A DNA stretch of 46,659 nt from Methanobrevibacter sp. GTDB lineage: Archaea > Methanobacteriota > Methanobacteria > Methanobacteriales > Methanobacteriaceae. A program made the position numbers and the translations under genes. The stretch lies in assembly GCF_015062935.1 (NCBI RefSeq), contig NZ_SUTM01000022.1, positions 1 to 46,659 of the forward strand, written 5' to 3'. The notes below the pieces were generated by a model, which was not told the origin of the DNA, searched no databases, and saw only the letters and a list, made by a program, of their open reading frames with translations. Below are positions 14,581-22,815 of the stretch, in pieces (position 1 is the stretch's first letter; every line of letters starts with the position of its first letter).

Positions 14581-15675
14581 TTAATCTGTAATGTCGTAAT
14601 CATCAATTATGACATAATTATAGTTAGGATGTCTTGATTTTATTTCATCAAGTACCTTCTGCTTTATGGCGGCCCTGTCGGCATCAAAATCAACAATCAA
14701 ATCAAAGGACACTGTATTGTCCTCTTCATATACTATAAAACCGTGGGTTTCGATAATCTCATCATACTGGGAGATGATGTCATCTAAATCGTCACGGATG
14801 TCCTTGTACTTGTCGTTTTTGGCATATACGCCCACAGCAACCAGAGGTATTGAGAACTCCTGATATATCTTGTACTGGAGCTTTGTTGTAAGTCTCTGAA
14901 TATCCACGGTTGTAAGTGAATCGTCAATTTCAACATGCACTGAAGCCTGAATGTTTTCAGGTCCGTAATTGTGTATGAATAGATCATATGCGCCGTATAC
15001 TTCTGGAACTTCACACAGTGATTCCTTGATTTTCACTGACAGCTCATGGTCTGCTCTTGCACCGAGCATGCTGTCCAATGTTTCTTTAAGCATGTCATAA
15101 CCGGCTTTGAGAATCACGAATGAGATGAGCACACCCAGGATTCCTTCAAGTGATATGTGGAAAAACAGGGATATGATTGCAGCAACAAGTGTTGAAAGTG
15201 AAAGTATTGAATCGAAAAACGCATCGCTTCCTGAAGCTACAAGAGCCTGGGAGTTAATCTCTTCACCGACACTTTTAACGTATCTTCCAAGCATGAACTT
15301 GACGGCAACAGCAACCGCAATGATTACAAGAGAAACGGTAGTATAGTTTGTAACGTCAGGATTGAATATCTTTGGCCATGACTCCATAAGGGATGTGAAT
15401 CCTGCCCAGAGAACAATAGCCACAATGATAACTGATGAGAAATACTCGATTCTTCCGTAACCGTATGGATGGTCCTTGTCAGGTGCCTTTCCGGAAAGCT
15501 TGGCTCCGATTATAGTAATTATTGATGACAATGCATCGGTAAGATTGTTGACCGCATCCAATGTAATCGCAATGGAATTGGTTAAAATACCGATTGTGGC
15601 CTTGAAGGCAACTAGAATAAGGTTTACTACAATTCCGATTATACTAGTTCTTACGATTTTAGCTTGTCTTGTCAT
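14581..15675 (-). CDS. Cation diffusion facilitator transporter
   Basis: The ATG at 15675 gives 364 residues. An in-frame ATG at 15747 is rejected because the TATA box lies inside that extension. About six membrane helices are followed by a cytoplasmic domain of CDF type (residues about 205-290). The metal-site motifs are NNLTD in helix 2 and DAFFD in helix 5, that is NxxxD/DxxxD instead of the HxxxD/HxxxD of zinc exporters. NDDD-type sites are linked to manganese or iron export, so Mn2+ is my tentative substrate. A further C-terminal extension of about 75 residues resembles a second small alpha/beta domain. Confidence 0.85.
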   Translation of the reverse strand: MTRQAKIVRTSIIGIVVNLILVAFKATIGILTNSIAITLDAVNNLTDALSSIITIIGAKLSGKAPDKDHPYGYGRIEYFSSVIIVAIVLWAGFTSLMESWPKIFNPDVTNYTTVSLVIIAVAVAVKFMLGRYVKSVGEEINSQALVASGSDAFFDSILSLSTLVAAIISLFFHISLEGILGVLISFVILKAGYDMLKETLDSMLGARADHELSVKIKESLCEVPEVYGAYDLFIHNYGPENIQASVHVEIDDSLTTVDIQRLTTKLQYKIYQEFSIPLVAVGVYAKNDKYKDIRDDLDDIISQYDEIIETHGFIVYEEDNTVSFDLIVDFDADRAAIKQKVLDEIKSRHPNYNYVIIDDYDITD

Positions 15676-15721
15676 GAAATTATATTTGAATTTAATTATA
15701 ATTAAATCATTTGAAAAAGTA

Positions 15722-15741
15722 CTATAAAAAAATTTAAATAT
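15722..15741. promoter_or_regulatory. Divergent promoter, CDF transporter and GPx-like gene
   Basis: An A/T block with TTTAAATA lies 45 bases before the GPx ATG, and on the minus strand the same block (TATTTAAA then TTTATAG) lies about 50-60 bases before the CDF ATG. The leader of the GPx gene holds a clear GGAGG at 15771-15775. One A/T block can serve both directions, so the two genes may share control. Confidence 0.4.
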
Positions 15742-15782
15742 GTTCATTCTACAATATATTTTTAAATCGTGGAGGAATAGCC

Positions 15783-16322
15783 ATGAGCATATATGATTTT
15801 GAAGTGAAAGACGGTGAAGGAAACCCGGTTTCCCTAAGCCAATACAAGGATAAGGTACTATTGATAGTCAACTCAGCAACCAAATGTGGTTTCACACCAC
15901 AGTACACAGAACTCAACGAAATTTACAATGAATTTAACGAACAGGGCTTTGAGATTCTGGATTTCCCATGCAACCAGTTTGGAAAACAGGCTCCGGGAAC
16001 AACCGAGGAAATCACAGAAGTATGCCGATCAAAATGGCTTGTTCCATACACAATCTTCGACAAGATAGATGTAAACGGCGAAAACGCATCACCATTATTT
16101 GAATATCTCAAAAACGAACAGCCATTTACAGGTTTTACAGGCAGCGGTGCAGGCAAACTCAAGCTTGTCGTCAAGATGATAGACAGACATTACAAGGACA
16201 ACAATAACATCAAATGGAATTTCACCAAGTTCCTTGTTGACCGCCAGGGTAATGTCGTTCGCAGATTCGAACCTACAGAAGACTTGAATGATGTAAAAGA
16301 AGCTATCCAAGCTCTTTTATAA
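15783..16322 (+). CDS. Glutathione-peroxidase-family (thioredoxin-fold) peroxidase
   Basis: The protein has 179 residues, 7 bases after GGAGG. It has the family catalytic site: Cys35 in NSATKCGFTPQY (cysteine in place of selenocysteine), FPCNQFGKQ with a possible resolving or structural Cys63, and IKWNFTKFLVDRQG with the conserved Trp and Asn. Such cysteine enzymes usually take electrons from thioredoxin and reduce H2O2 or lipid hydroperoxides. It is cytosolic, as no signal peptide is present. It is next to a probable Mn/Fe transporter and a UspA gene, a small stress-response neighbourhood. Confidence 0.9.
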   Translation: MSIYDFEVKDGEGNPVSLSQYKDKVLLIVNSATKCGFTPQYTELNEIYNEFNEQGFEILDFPCNQFGKQAPGTTEEITEVCRSKWLVPYTIFDKIDVNGENASPLFEYLKNEQPFTGFTGSGAGKLKLVVKMIDRHYKDNNNIKWNFTKFLVDRQGNVVRRFEPTEDLNDVKEAIQALL

Positions 16323-16410
16323 TCTACTTTTTTTTGGAAACTTAACATCACAGTATTATTCAGACATTTGAATATGTTCTAATATAAAAAAACATTATTA
16401 ACTATTAAAG

Positions 16411-16421
16411 ACATATATATT
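16411..16421 (+). promoter_or_regulatory. TATA box for the UspA gene
   Basis: ACATATATATT lies 28-38 bases before the ATG at 16449, so transcription should start just before the GGGTG (16435-16439) that serves as ribosome binding site. Confidence 0.5.
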
Positions 16422-16448
16422 TTTACTTAAGATTGGGTGCAAGAATAT

Positions 16449-16874
16449 ATGTATAACAAGATTTTATTACCTACTGACGGTTCAGGCTATGCCGAAGAGG
16501 AAGTCGACAGAGTAACAAAACTGATTGCAGATGACGGTGAAATAATAGTCCTGTCCGTTGCTGGAAAAATTACCTCCGGTGCATTTCAGGGCAGAACAAA
16601 AGTCAAAAAAATCAACGCCAGAATGAAAAAGGAAGCCGAAGAGGCAGTAGCTAAAATGGAAGCCAAATTCGAAGATGGCCTAAATGTAAAAACCATGGTC
16701 AGGACTGGTTTTCCGGCAGAAACAATAAACAAGGTGGTTGAAGAGGAAGGAGTCGATTTAATCGTAATTTCAGCTTCCGGAAAAAGCGGACTTCAAAAAT
16801 TGGTAATAGGAAGCGTAGCGGAAAAGGTTCTTAAAACAGCTGACATTGACGTTTTACTGATACACAACAAATAG
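16449..16874 (+). CDS. Universal stress protein (UspA family)
   Basis: The ATG at 16449 follows GGGTGCAAG; a GTG at 16437 overlapping that site is unlikely. The protein has 141 residues with the Usp fold: MYNKILLPTDGSGYAEEEV at the start and, near the end, ISASGKSGLQKLVIGSVAEK, the G-x-x-G...GS nucleotide-binding motif of ATP-binding members. These small dimeric proteins bind ATP or AMP and are induced in stress. The next gene follows after 8 bases with its own AGGTGATG, so the two are cotranscribed. Confidence 0.9.
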   Translation: MYNKILLPTDGSGYAEEEVDRVTKLIADDGEIIVLSVAGKITSGAFQGRTKVKKINARMKKEAEEAVAKMEAKFEDGLNVKTMVRTGFPAETINKVVEEEGVDLIVISASGKSGLQKLVIGSVAEKVLKTADIDVLLIHNK

Positions 16875-16882
16875 GTGATGCA

Positions 16883-17269
16883 ATGGACACTAAACGATTG
16901 GCGATATATGTTATCATAATTATTTTAATAGCCGCCGTCGGTTCATTCCTATACATCTCAGGAAATTCACACAACACCAAAGTGGAGGTTACAAGCAACA
17001 AAACACTCCAGAACGGAAAGTTCGTTGAAATTCTTCTGACTGATGAATACAGGAATGTATATCCGGGCGAAGTTGTTGATATAAAGATTTTGGATGATTC
17101 CGGATGGGCAAACAAGTACCAGGTAACCACAGACGACAACGGTGAGGCAAACGTGGAACTTGTCACATTTGAAAACGGTAACTACACCATTCACTGTGAC
17201 TATAACGGAACAATGTTCAACAAGGAATCCCACACAGTTTATGATTTGGTTATTGATGACGGCTACTAG
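16883..17269 (+). CDS. Membrane-anchored protein with one Ig-like (big-like) domain
   Basis: The protein has 128 residues, with AGGTGATG 4 bases before the ATG. An N-terminal hydrophobic segment (residues 5-26) anchors it, with the rest outside. Residues 35-125 look like a beta-sandwich of bacterial Ig-like type: YPGEVVDIKILDDSGWA, TDDNGEANVELVTFENGNYT and a final YDLVIDDGY. Such domains are common building blocks of methanogen adhesin-like proteins; this one is single and short. Its function is unknown. It is probably on a transcript with UspA. Confidence 0.7.
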   Translation: MDTKRLAIYVIIIILIAAVGSFLYISGNSHNTKVEVTSNKTLQNGKFVEILLTDEYRNVYPGEVVDIKILDDSGWANKYQVTTDDNGEANVELVTFENGNYTIHCDYNGTMFNKESHTVYDLVIDDGY

Positions 17270-17278
17270 CTTTCATCA

Positions 17279-17298
17279 TTTTTTTAATTTATTTTTTT
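17279..17298 (+). terminator. T-tract terminator before the glycosyltransferase operon
   Basis: Two runs of seven T residues occur 10-30 bases after the preceding stop. T-tracts are sufficient for intrinsic termination in archaea. The glycosyltransferase operon starts right after, with GAGGA before the ATG at 17312. Confidence 0.45.
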
Positions 17299-17311
17299 AG
17301 AGGATTTTTTC

Positions 17312-18382
17312 ATGGTTAAGGTATCTGTTGTAATTCCTGTTTATAATGTTGAAGACTTTCTTGGCGAATGCCTGGACAGTATTGTGAACCAGACACTTGA
17401 GGATATAGAGATAATATGCGTCAATGACGGTTCACCGGACAATTCACTTGACATACTTAATGAATACGCTTCACGTGATAAAAGAATAACCGTAATAGAT
17501 CAGGAAAACGGAGGTCATGCAGTTGCAACAAACCGTGGAATCGACATGGCTCAGGGAGAATACCTTTTTTTAATGGACTCAGACGACATACTTGACCTTA
17601 AAGCATTGGAGCTTGCATACAATAGATGCATCCAAAAGAATGTTGACTTTGTTATCTTTCAGGCAATAAACTACTACATGGACAAGGACGAGCTGATTGA
17701 GGAGGAAAACTACAGCATGAACGCACTGGCCGATTACGTCGGTGAGTCAGTATTCAATTATAGGGACATCAGGGATTATGTCTTTGACATTACAGTAACA
17801 CCATGGTCAAAATTATACAATAGAAAATTCATCGAAAAAAACAATATCAGATTCCCCGAAGGACTGGTGTTCGATGACAACGTATTTTTCTATGACGTTC
17901 TTTTTGCAGCAGAGAGAATCACATTTTTAAGAAAGCATCTCTTTAAAAGAAGATGGTATCCCACATCATCAACAAGGGCAGGGGACCTGAGGTTTTTAAA
18001 CTACATCGACATATGCAACCTGATATGGGACGTATTTACAAGATACGGCGAGTTCGACTACTACAAAGACGAGCTTTTTGACAAAAAGGTGTCAACCGTA
18101 TACTACTGGTACAAAAACATAAAACCCGAATTCAAGGAGACATTTTTTAAGGAGATGAAAAAGGACTACCAAAAACTTGCAGATGATGAGAAGTTCTTAA
18201 AATACTTCCTTGAAAATCTTGATGAGAGAAAGACAAAGATATTTGAAAGTGTTCTTGAATCAGACATTCATGAGGAATTTGACCTTCATATGGAAAACTA
18301 TGAACTTGAAAAGGAAAACGCACACCTGAAGGATTTGATGGACTCATCAATTCCCAAACTGGTAAAATCAAAGCTAAGGTGA
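17312..18382 (+). CDS. GT2-family glycosyltransferase (type A of the cluster)
   Basis: The protein has 356 residues. The GT-A domain (residues 1-220) has VSVVIPVYNVEDFLGECLDS, the nucleotide-binding VNDGSPDNS, and FLMDSDDILD, whose DxD-like aspartates bind the metal and sugar nucleotide. The 100 residues after it are helical, and the last 40 are charged coiled coil ending in the basic PKLVKSKLR. It is very similar to the gene at 19493 (VTPWSKLYNR, FKRRWYPTSSTRAG are shared in form), so the two are duplicates. The enzyme transfers a sugar in surface-polysaccharide assembly at the cytoplasmic face; donor and acceptor are unknown. The next ATG is 5 bases after the stop. Confidence 0.9.
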   Translation: MVKVSVVIPVYNVEDFLGECLDSIVNQTLEDIEIICVNDGSPDNSLDILNEYASRDKRITVIDQENGGHAVATNRGIDMAQGEYLFLMDSDDILDLKALELAYNRCIQKNVDFVIFQAINYYMDKDELIEEENYSMNALADYVGESVFNYRDIRDYVFDITVTPWSKLYNRKFIEKNNIRFPEGLVFDDNVFFYDVLFAAERITFLRKHLFKRRWYPTSSTRAGDLRFLNYIDICNLIWDVFTRYGEFDYYKDELFDKKVSTVYYWYKNIKPEFKETFFKEMKKDYQKLADDEKFLKYFLENLDERKTKIFESVLESDIHEEFDLHMENYELEKENAHLKDLMDSSIPKLVKSKLR

Positions 18383-18386
18383 TTAA

Positions 18387-19448
18387 ATGTCAAAGATATC
18401 TGTTGTAATGCCCGTATACAATGCAAGCGAATATTTGAAAGCGTCAATAGACTGCATACTCAACCAGACATATCAGGACATTGAACTCGTATGTGTGGAT
18501 GACGGTTCAACAGACTCATCACTGGAGATACTGAAAAGCATTGCCGATGCAGACTCAAGGGTAAAAGTCTTTTCCCAGACCAACCAGGGAGGAGGCGCTG
18601 CACGTAATTTCGCCCTGAAACATGTGACAGGCAAATATCTCTACTTCATGGATGCCGATGATATTCTTGATTTGAATGCATTTGAAGAGCTTGTTGCAAT
18701 CGCAGATGAAAAGTCACTTGATTTTATAATATTTAAAGCAACAAACTACGACTCAGACACAGACACATACTATGACACCGATTACTATTCAATGCCTAAA
18801 CTTAAAGCCTTTGTAAATGATAAAGTATTCGGCTTTGATGATTTGCATGAGCACATTTTCGATATAAGCGTTACCCCTTGGTGCAAGTTCTACAATCTGG
18901 AATTTGTAAACAAGTCACAAGCCAAGTTTCTTGAGGGATCCATTTTCCATGACAACCAGTTTTTCTGGGAAGTCTTATTCAACGCCAAAAGGATGTATTT
19001 CAAGGACAAGGCATACTACACAAGAAGGCGACACTCCGCATCATCCACCGGAGCGGGAGACGAGAGATACGTCAACATTATCAATGTGGTGAACAATATT
19101 ATCAAGTTATTTGTAAAATACGGACATCTGGATACATATAAGAACATACTGTACAACAAAAAGGTCCAGTGGATATATGCAAGATACGTTGATATCCATG
19201 AGGAGTACAGGCAGATGTTTTATGATGAGATGAAAAGGGATTTCACCTCAATCGAAGACAATGCATTTGAAGGATGTCTAACAGGCGATAACAGATTTAT
19301 TTTTGAAAGTGTAATAAACTCCAAAACTAAAAATCATTTCGATTTGCTTTTGAAAAATCATGAGCTTAAAAAAATCAACGCTCAACTTAAAAATAGCAAA
19401 AAATTACCTAATTTTATTAAATACCGTCTAAAAAAGATAATCAAATAA
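18387..19448 (+). CDS. GT2-family glycosyltransferase (type B of the cluster)
   Basis: The protein has 353 residues, with AAGGTGATT at the preceding stop. Motifs are ISVVMPVYNASEYLKASIDC, VDDGSTDSS and YFMDADDILD. The middle region shows VTPWCKFYN, FHDNQFFW and RRRHSASSTGAGD, the last shared with the gene at 22816, its closest relative here. The C-terminus is lysine-rich (NFIKYRLKKIIK), consistent with attachment to the membrane surface. Three active-site aspartates are present, so it should be functional. Sugar specificity cannot be read from sequence. Confidence 0.9.
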   Translation: MSKISVVMPVYNASEYLKASIDCILNQTYQDIELVCVDDGSTDSSLEILKSIADADSRVKVFSQTNQGGGAARNFALKHVTGKYLYFMDADDILDLNAFEELVAIADEKSLDFIIFKATNYDSDTDTYYDTDYYSMPKLKAFVNDKVFGFDDLHEHIFDISVTPWCKFYNLEFVNKSQAKFLEGSIFHDNQFFWEVLFNAKRMYFKDKAYYTRRRHSASSTGAGDERYVNIINVVNNIIKLFVKYGHLDTYKNILYNKKVQWIYARYVDIHEEYRQMFYDEMKRDFTSIEDNAFEGCLTGDNRFIFESVINSKTKNHFDLLLKNHELKKINAQLKNSKKLPNFIKYRLKKIIK

Positions 19449-19462
19449 GTATTTAAATACTT
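19447..19462. repeat. Perfect 16-bp palindrome with a TATA-like core
   Basis: AAGTATTTAAATACTT overlaps the stop codon of the preceding gene. The core TTTAAATA matches an archaeal TATA box, about 30 bases before the ribosome binding site and ATG of the next gene (19493). It could be an internal promoter or, as RNA, a stem. Either fits the widest gap among the first six genes of the operon. Confidence 0.4.
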
Positions 19463-19492
19463 GTAAGGATAAAAATTAAAGTGAGGTTTTTT

Positions 19493-20596
19493 ATGGTTAA
19501 AGTATCTGTTGTTATTCCCGTTTATAACGTAGAGGATTTTTTAGGTGAATGTCTTGACAGCATCACCAACCAGACATTGACCGATATAGAAATCATATGT
19601 GTCAATGACGGTTCGGCCGACAGGTCACTGGATATACTGAATGAATACGCTTCCCGTGACGAGAGAATAACTGTTCTCGACCAGGAAAACGGAGGACATG
19701 CCGTTGCAACCAACCGTGGAATGAAACTGGCAACAGGCAAATACATATTCTTCATGGACTCCGACGATATTCTCGAGCTTACAGCACTTGAAGACACATA
19801 CAAGATTGCCGAAGAAAGACAGGTCGACTTTGTAATATTTCAGGCAATCAACTACTACATGGATACAGGAGAGCTTGTTGAGGCCGAAAACTACAGCATG
19901 AACGCCCTAGCGGATTTTGTGGGCGACAGGGTATTTAACCATAAAGACATTAAGGACTATGTTTTTGACATTACAGTAACACCATGGTCCAAGCTCTACA
20001 ACAGGGAATTCGTGATGAAAAACAACATAACCTACCCTGAAGGACTGGTATTTGACGATAATGTATTTTTCTATGACACACTCTTTGCAGCAGAGAGAAT
20101 CACTTTTCTAAGAAAGCACCTCTTCAAGAGAAGATGGTATTCATCATCATCTACAACATCCGGTGCAAAGCACTTCATAAACTACGTTGACATCTGCGAT
20201 TTGATATGGCAGGTATTTTTTAAATATGATGTATTCGATGATTTTAAAGAAAAGCTGCTTGCCAAGAAATTTCACACAAATTTCCACTGGTACCAGCTGA
20301 TCAAACCTGAATTCAAGCAGCTATATCTTGACAAGCTGCGTGAAGACTACAAGAGAATTGCAAGCGACAGTCAGTTTAAGGAATATATCATGAAGGATCT
20401 GGAGCCTTATGACCAGAAGCTGTTTGAATATGTGCTTAAATATGAGGACTGCGATACATTCGATGTTGCATTTGAAAACTACCGCCTCAGAAGAAAGAAC
20501 GCAAAGCTTAAAAACAGATATGATGAAGTAAGAAAGATACATGATGATTTGATTAATTCCAACAGCTGGCAGAAGACACAGCGCCTGAGAAAGTGA
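19493..20596 (+). CDS. GT2-family glycosyltransferase (type A, second copy)
   Basis: The ATG at 19493 follows GTGAGG; the in-frame GTG at 19481 is that ribosome site. The protein has 367 residues and nearly repeats the N-terminal 220 residues of the 17312 product (VSVVIPVYNVEDFLGECLDS, VNDGSADRS, FFMDSDDILE, FKRRWYSSSSTTSG), while the C-terminal half has diverged. It ends with a charged helix and NSNSWQKTQRLRK, a form of the S-x-SW-K tail seen in several genes here. The catalytic aspartates are intact. It probably acts on the same donor as its twin but a different acceptor. Confidence 0.9.
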   Translation: MVKVSVVIPVYNVEDFLGECLDSITNQTLTDIEIICVNDGSADRSLDILNEYASRDERITVLDQENGGHAVATNRGMKLATGKYIFFMDSDDILELTALEDTYKIAEERQVDFVIFQAINYYMDTGELVEAENYSMNALADFVGDRVFNHKDIKDYVFDITVTPWSKLYNREFVMKNNITYPEGLVFDDNVFFYDTLFAAERITFLRKHLFKRRWYSSSSTTSGAKHFINYVDICDLIWQVFFKYDVFDDFKEKLLAKKFHTNFHWYQLIKPEFKQLYLDKLREDYKRIASDSQFKEYIMKDLEPYDQKLFEYVLKYEDCDTFDVAFENYRLRRKNAKLKNRYDEVRKIHDDLINSNSWQKTQRLRK

Positions 20597-20601
20597 TGAT
20601 T

Positions 20602-21546
20602 ATGGTTAATTTATCCGTTATAGTTTCTACAAATAATGAAGATATTGCCTCTTCAATGGATATCATCCGCAGCCAGAGCCTGGATGACATTGAAGTGATA
20701 TGCATTGATGAAGACGTTAATGCAGACGGAGTCCGGACAGTGAAAGGCATAGATGAAATCGCCGGAAAATACGTATATTTCATGAATGCACCAAATGGTC
20801 TCGACAAGAATACATTCAAAGAAGCATTCGACATGTGTGAAGATAAAAACCTTGACTTTCTCCAGCTTACAGATGAATTCGAAAGTGAAGTTTGCTTTTT
20901 CAATGAATTTAAAGCACGCACATTTAAGATGGACATTTCAAGGGACACCAAATTCATAAGCACAAGGCTTTTAAAAAGAATAGGTGAAATCAGCCCTGAC
21001 GATTACCTGTTATTCTGGGACTGCATATTCAACTGCCAGAGATTCTCATTTTACGGAAAAAACATCAATATAAAAAGACCCGAATTAAGTTATGATGACA
21101 AGGTGAATCTCATAAACTCATCAAACATGGTGTTTACCAAATTCACAGACCATAACTTTATCGGAAAGTACAAGTTCAAACTCTTTGACTGGAGAATTGA
21201 ACTTCTCTACTCCGCCTGGAAAAGCCTTGATGATGATTTGAGGCAAAGTTATTATGAAGCTTTAAAAGAAGATTTCACCCAGATGATCTATCACTGGAGA
21301 TTCACCGATTTTGCCGAATATGTAAATCCGATAAACAAGCTTTTCTTTGACGATATAGTATATTCAAAGACCTATGAAGATTTTGAAAAGCTGATGGTAC
21401 AGTATGATATACAGCTTGACAGCGAAGAGTTTAAAAAGGAAAATCAAATACTTGAAAAGAACATTAAAATACTCAAAAAGGAAAACGAAAGCATATTCAA
21501 CTCCACCAGCTGGAAGATAACCAAGCCATTAAGAGGATTAAAATAA
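20602..21546 (+). CDS. GT2-like protein with degenerate active site
   Basis: The ATG at 20602 follows GTGATGATT; GTG 20593 and ATG 20596 are less likely. The protein has 314 residues and keeps the GT-A beginning (NLSVIVSTNNEDIASS, DDIEVICIDED), but the expected D-D-G-S loop is reduced to DEDVNADG and the metal-binding DxDD is replaced by FMNAPNGLD. The region usually between these motifs is shortened. The C-terminal helix and the tail NSTSWKITKPLRGLK are well preserved. The frame is undamaged, so it is under selection without catalysis, probably as a partner or scaffold of the other transferases. Confidence 0.75.
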   Translation: MVNLSVIVSTNNEDIASSMDIIRSQSLDDIEVICIDEDVNADGVRTVKGIDEIAGKYVYFMNAPNGLDKNTFKEAFDMCEDKNLDFLQLTDEFESEVCFFNEFKARTFKMDISRDTKFISTRLLKRIGEISPDDYLLFWDCIFNCQRFSFYGKNINIKRPELSYDDKVNLINSSNMVFTKFTDHNFIGKYKFKLFDWRIELLYSAWKSLDDDLRQSYYEALKEDFTQMIYHWRFTDFAEYVNPINKLFFDDIVYSKTYEDFEKLMVQYDIQLDSEEFKKENQILEKNIKILKKENESIFNSTSWKITKPLRGLK

Positions 21547-21560
21547 TTTTAAGTGATAAA

Positions 21561-22802
21561 ATGCCGAAGATATCAATTATAATGCCCGTTTATAATGGTG
21601 CCAAATACCTGGAAAAGTCACTGGAAAGCGTTTCCAGGCAAACATTCAATGATTTGGAAGTAATCTGCGTTGACGACGGCTCAACAGATAACTCCCTAGA
21701 AGTGTTAGATGAGCTTAAAGCAAAATATGATTTCATAAAAGTCATATCACAGGAAAACCAGGGCTCAGGAAAGGCACGTAACACAGGCCTTCAAAATGCC
21801 GGAGGAGAATATATTGCATTTCTTGATGCCGATGACATCTATGTTGACGCAAATGCCCTTAATGAGATGTATGGCATTGCAGAGAAAAACGATGCGGATG
21901 TTGTATCAGCAAATATAGCTTTCATAAAAAAGGATTATTCACTTTATAAAAATCGCCATTACGAACGTGGGGATTACATGTACTTTAAAGAGTCCGGTGC
22001 AATCAATCCCGATGATTACGGCATACCATATGCATTTTATAAAAACATCTTCAAGAGGCAGTTTTTAGAAAAGCACAATATTGTATTTCCAGACCTTCTA
22101 AGAGGTCAGGACCCGGTATTTCTCTCCGAAGTCTTTGCAAATGCAGATGAGATTTATGTATGTCCTTTAGACTTTTACGGCTATAACTATTCCGTAGGGG
22201 GCGGTGTAAATCATAAGATGAACAATTACCTTAAAAAGAAAAGCTATGTACAGCACTTCAGGGATGCATGCGATATTCTGGCTGGGGCGGATTTGAAAAA
22301 GACCTCAGAGGAGTACAAGCTGCACCTTACAAAATACCTCAACTGGAAGAAAAACAACAGGAACGAGGATTTATTCAAAATATACGGTGAAATATTTCCT
22401 GACAACATTGATTATTTTGACAAAAGCGATGAAAATTACATAATATTCAATGTTGCGGCTCAGTCTTATCTTTTATATCACTCAGACGATGAGGAGAACT
22501 TTAAAAATGTCAGAAAGTCCATGCTTGATATTGATGAAGACATTCTTCCAGGCCATGTTAAAGAGAAATATGACCTCATCGTCTCATCAGATTCACTTGC
22601 AGATTATAAAAAGTCATATCATGATGTGAGAATGGAAAAGCTGGAGACACAAAACAGGAAACTTAAAGACAGGATTGATGAATTAACTGAAGAAAACGAA
22701 AAGCTTGAAGGAAAGCTAGAATCACTTAAGGATGATGTGAAAACTGTAAGGTCTTCATCCACTTTCAAACTGGCTAAAAAGGTCAAGGATATTTTAAAAT
22801 AA
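21561..22802 (+). CDS. GT2-family glycosyltransferase (type C)
   Basis: The protein has 413 residues. Motifs are ISIIMPVYNGAKYLEKSLES, VDDGSTDNS and FLDADDIYVD. A distinctive middle region follows (GIPYAFYKNIFKRQFLE, GQDPVFLSEVF), as in transferases of capsule and teichoic-acid-like glycans with an R/G-Q/E-D-x-x-F motif. The C-terminal 60 residues are an uninterrupted coiled coil (RMEKLETQNRKLKDRIDEL) ending in RSSSTFKLAKKVKDILK, a weaker relative of the S-x-SW-K tail. It is complete and probably active; its sugar is unknown. Confidence 0.9.
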   Translation: MPKISIIMPVYNGAKYLEKSLESVSRQTFNDLEVICVDDGSTDNSLEVLDELKAKYDFIKVISQENQGSGKARNTGLQNAGGEYIAFLDADDIYVDANALNEMYGIAEKNDADVVSANIAFIKKDYSLYKNRHYERGDYMYFKESGAINPDDYGIPYAFYKNIFKRQFLEKHNIVFPDLLRGQDPVFLSEVFANADEIYVCPLDFYGYNYSVGGGVNHKMNNYLKKKSYVQHFRDACDILAGADLKKTSEEYKLHLTKYLNWKKNNRNEDLFKIYGEIFPDNIDYFDKSDENYIIFNVAAQSYLLYHSDDEENFKNVRKSMLDIDEDILPGHVKEKYDLIVSSDSLADYKKSYHDVRMEKLETQNRKLKDRIDELTEENEKLEGKLESLKDDVKTVRSSSTFKLAKKVKDILK

Positions 22803-22815
22803 TGAGGTTATCAAA

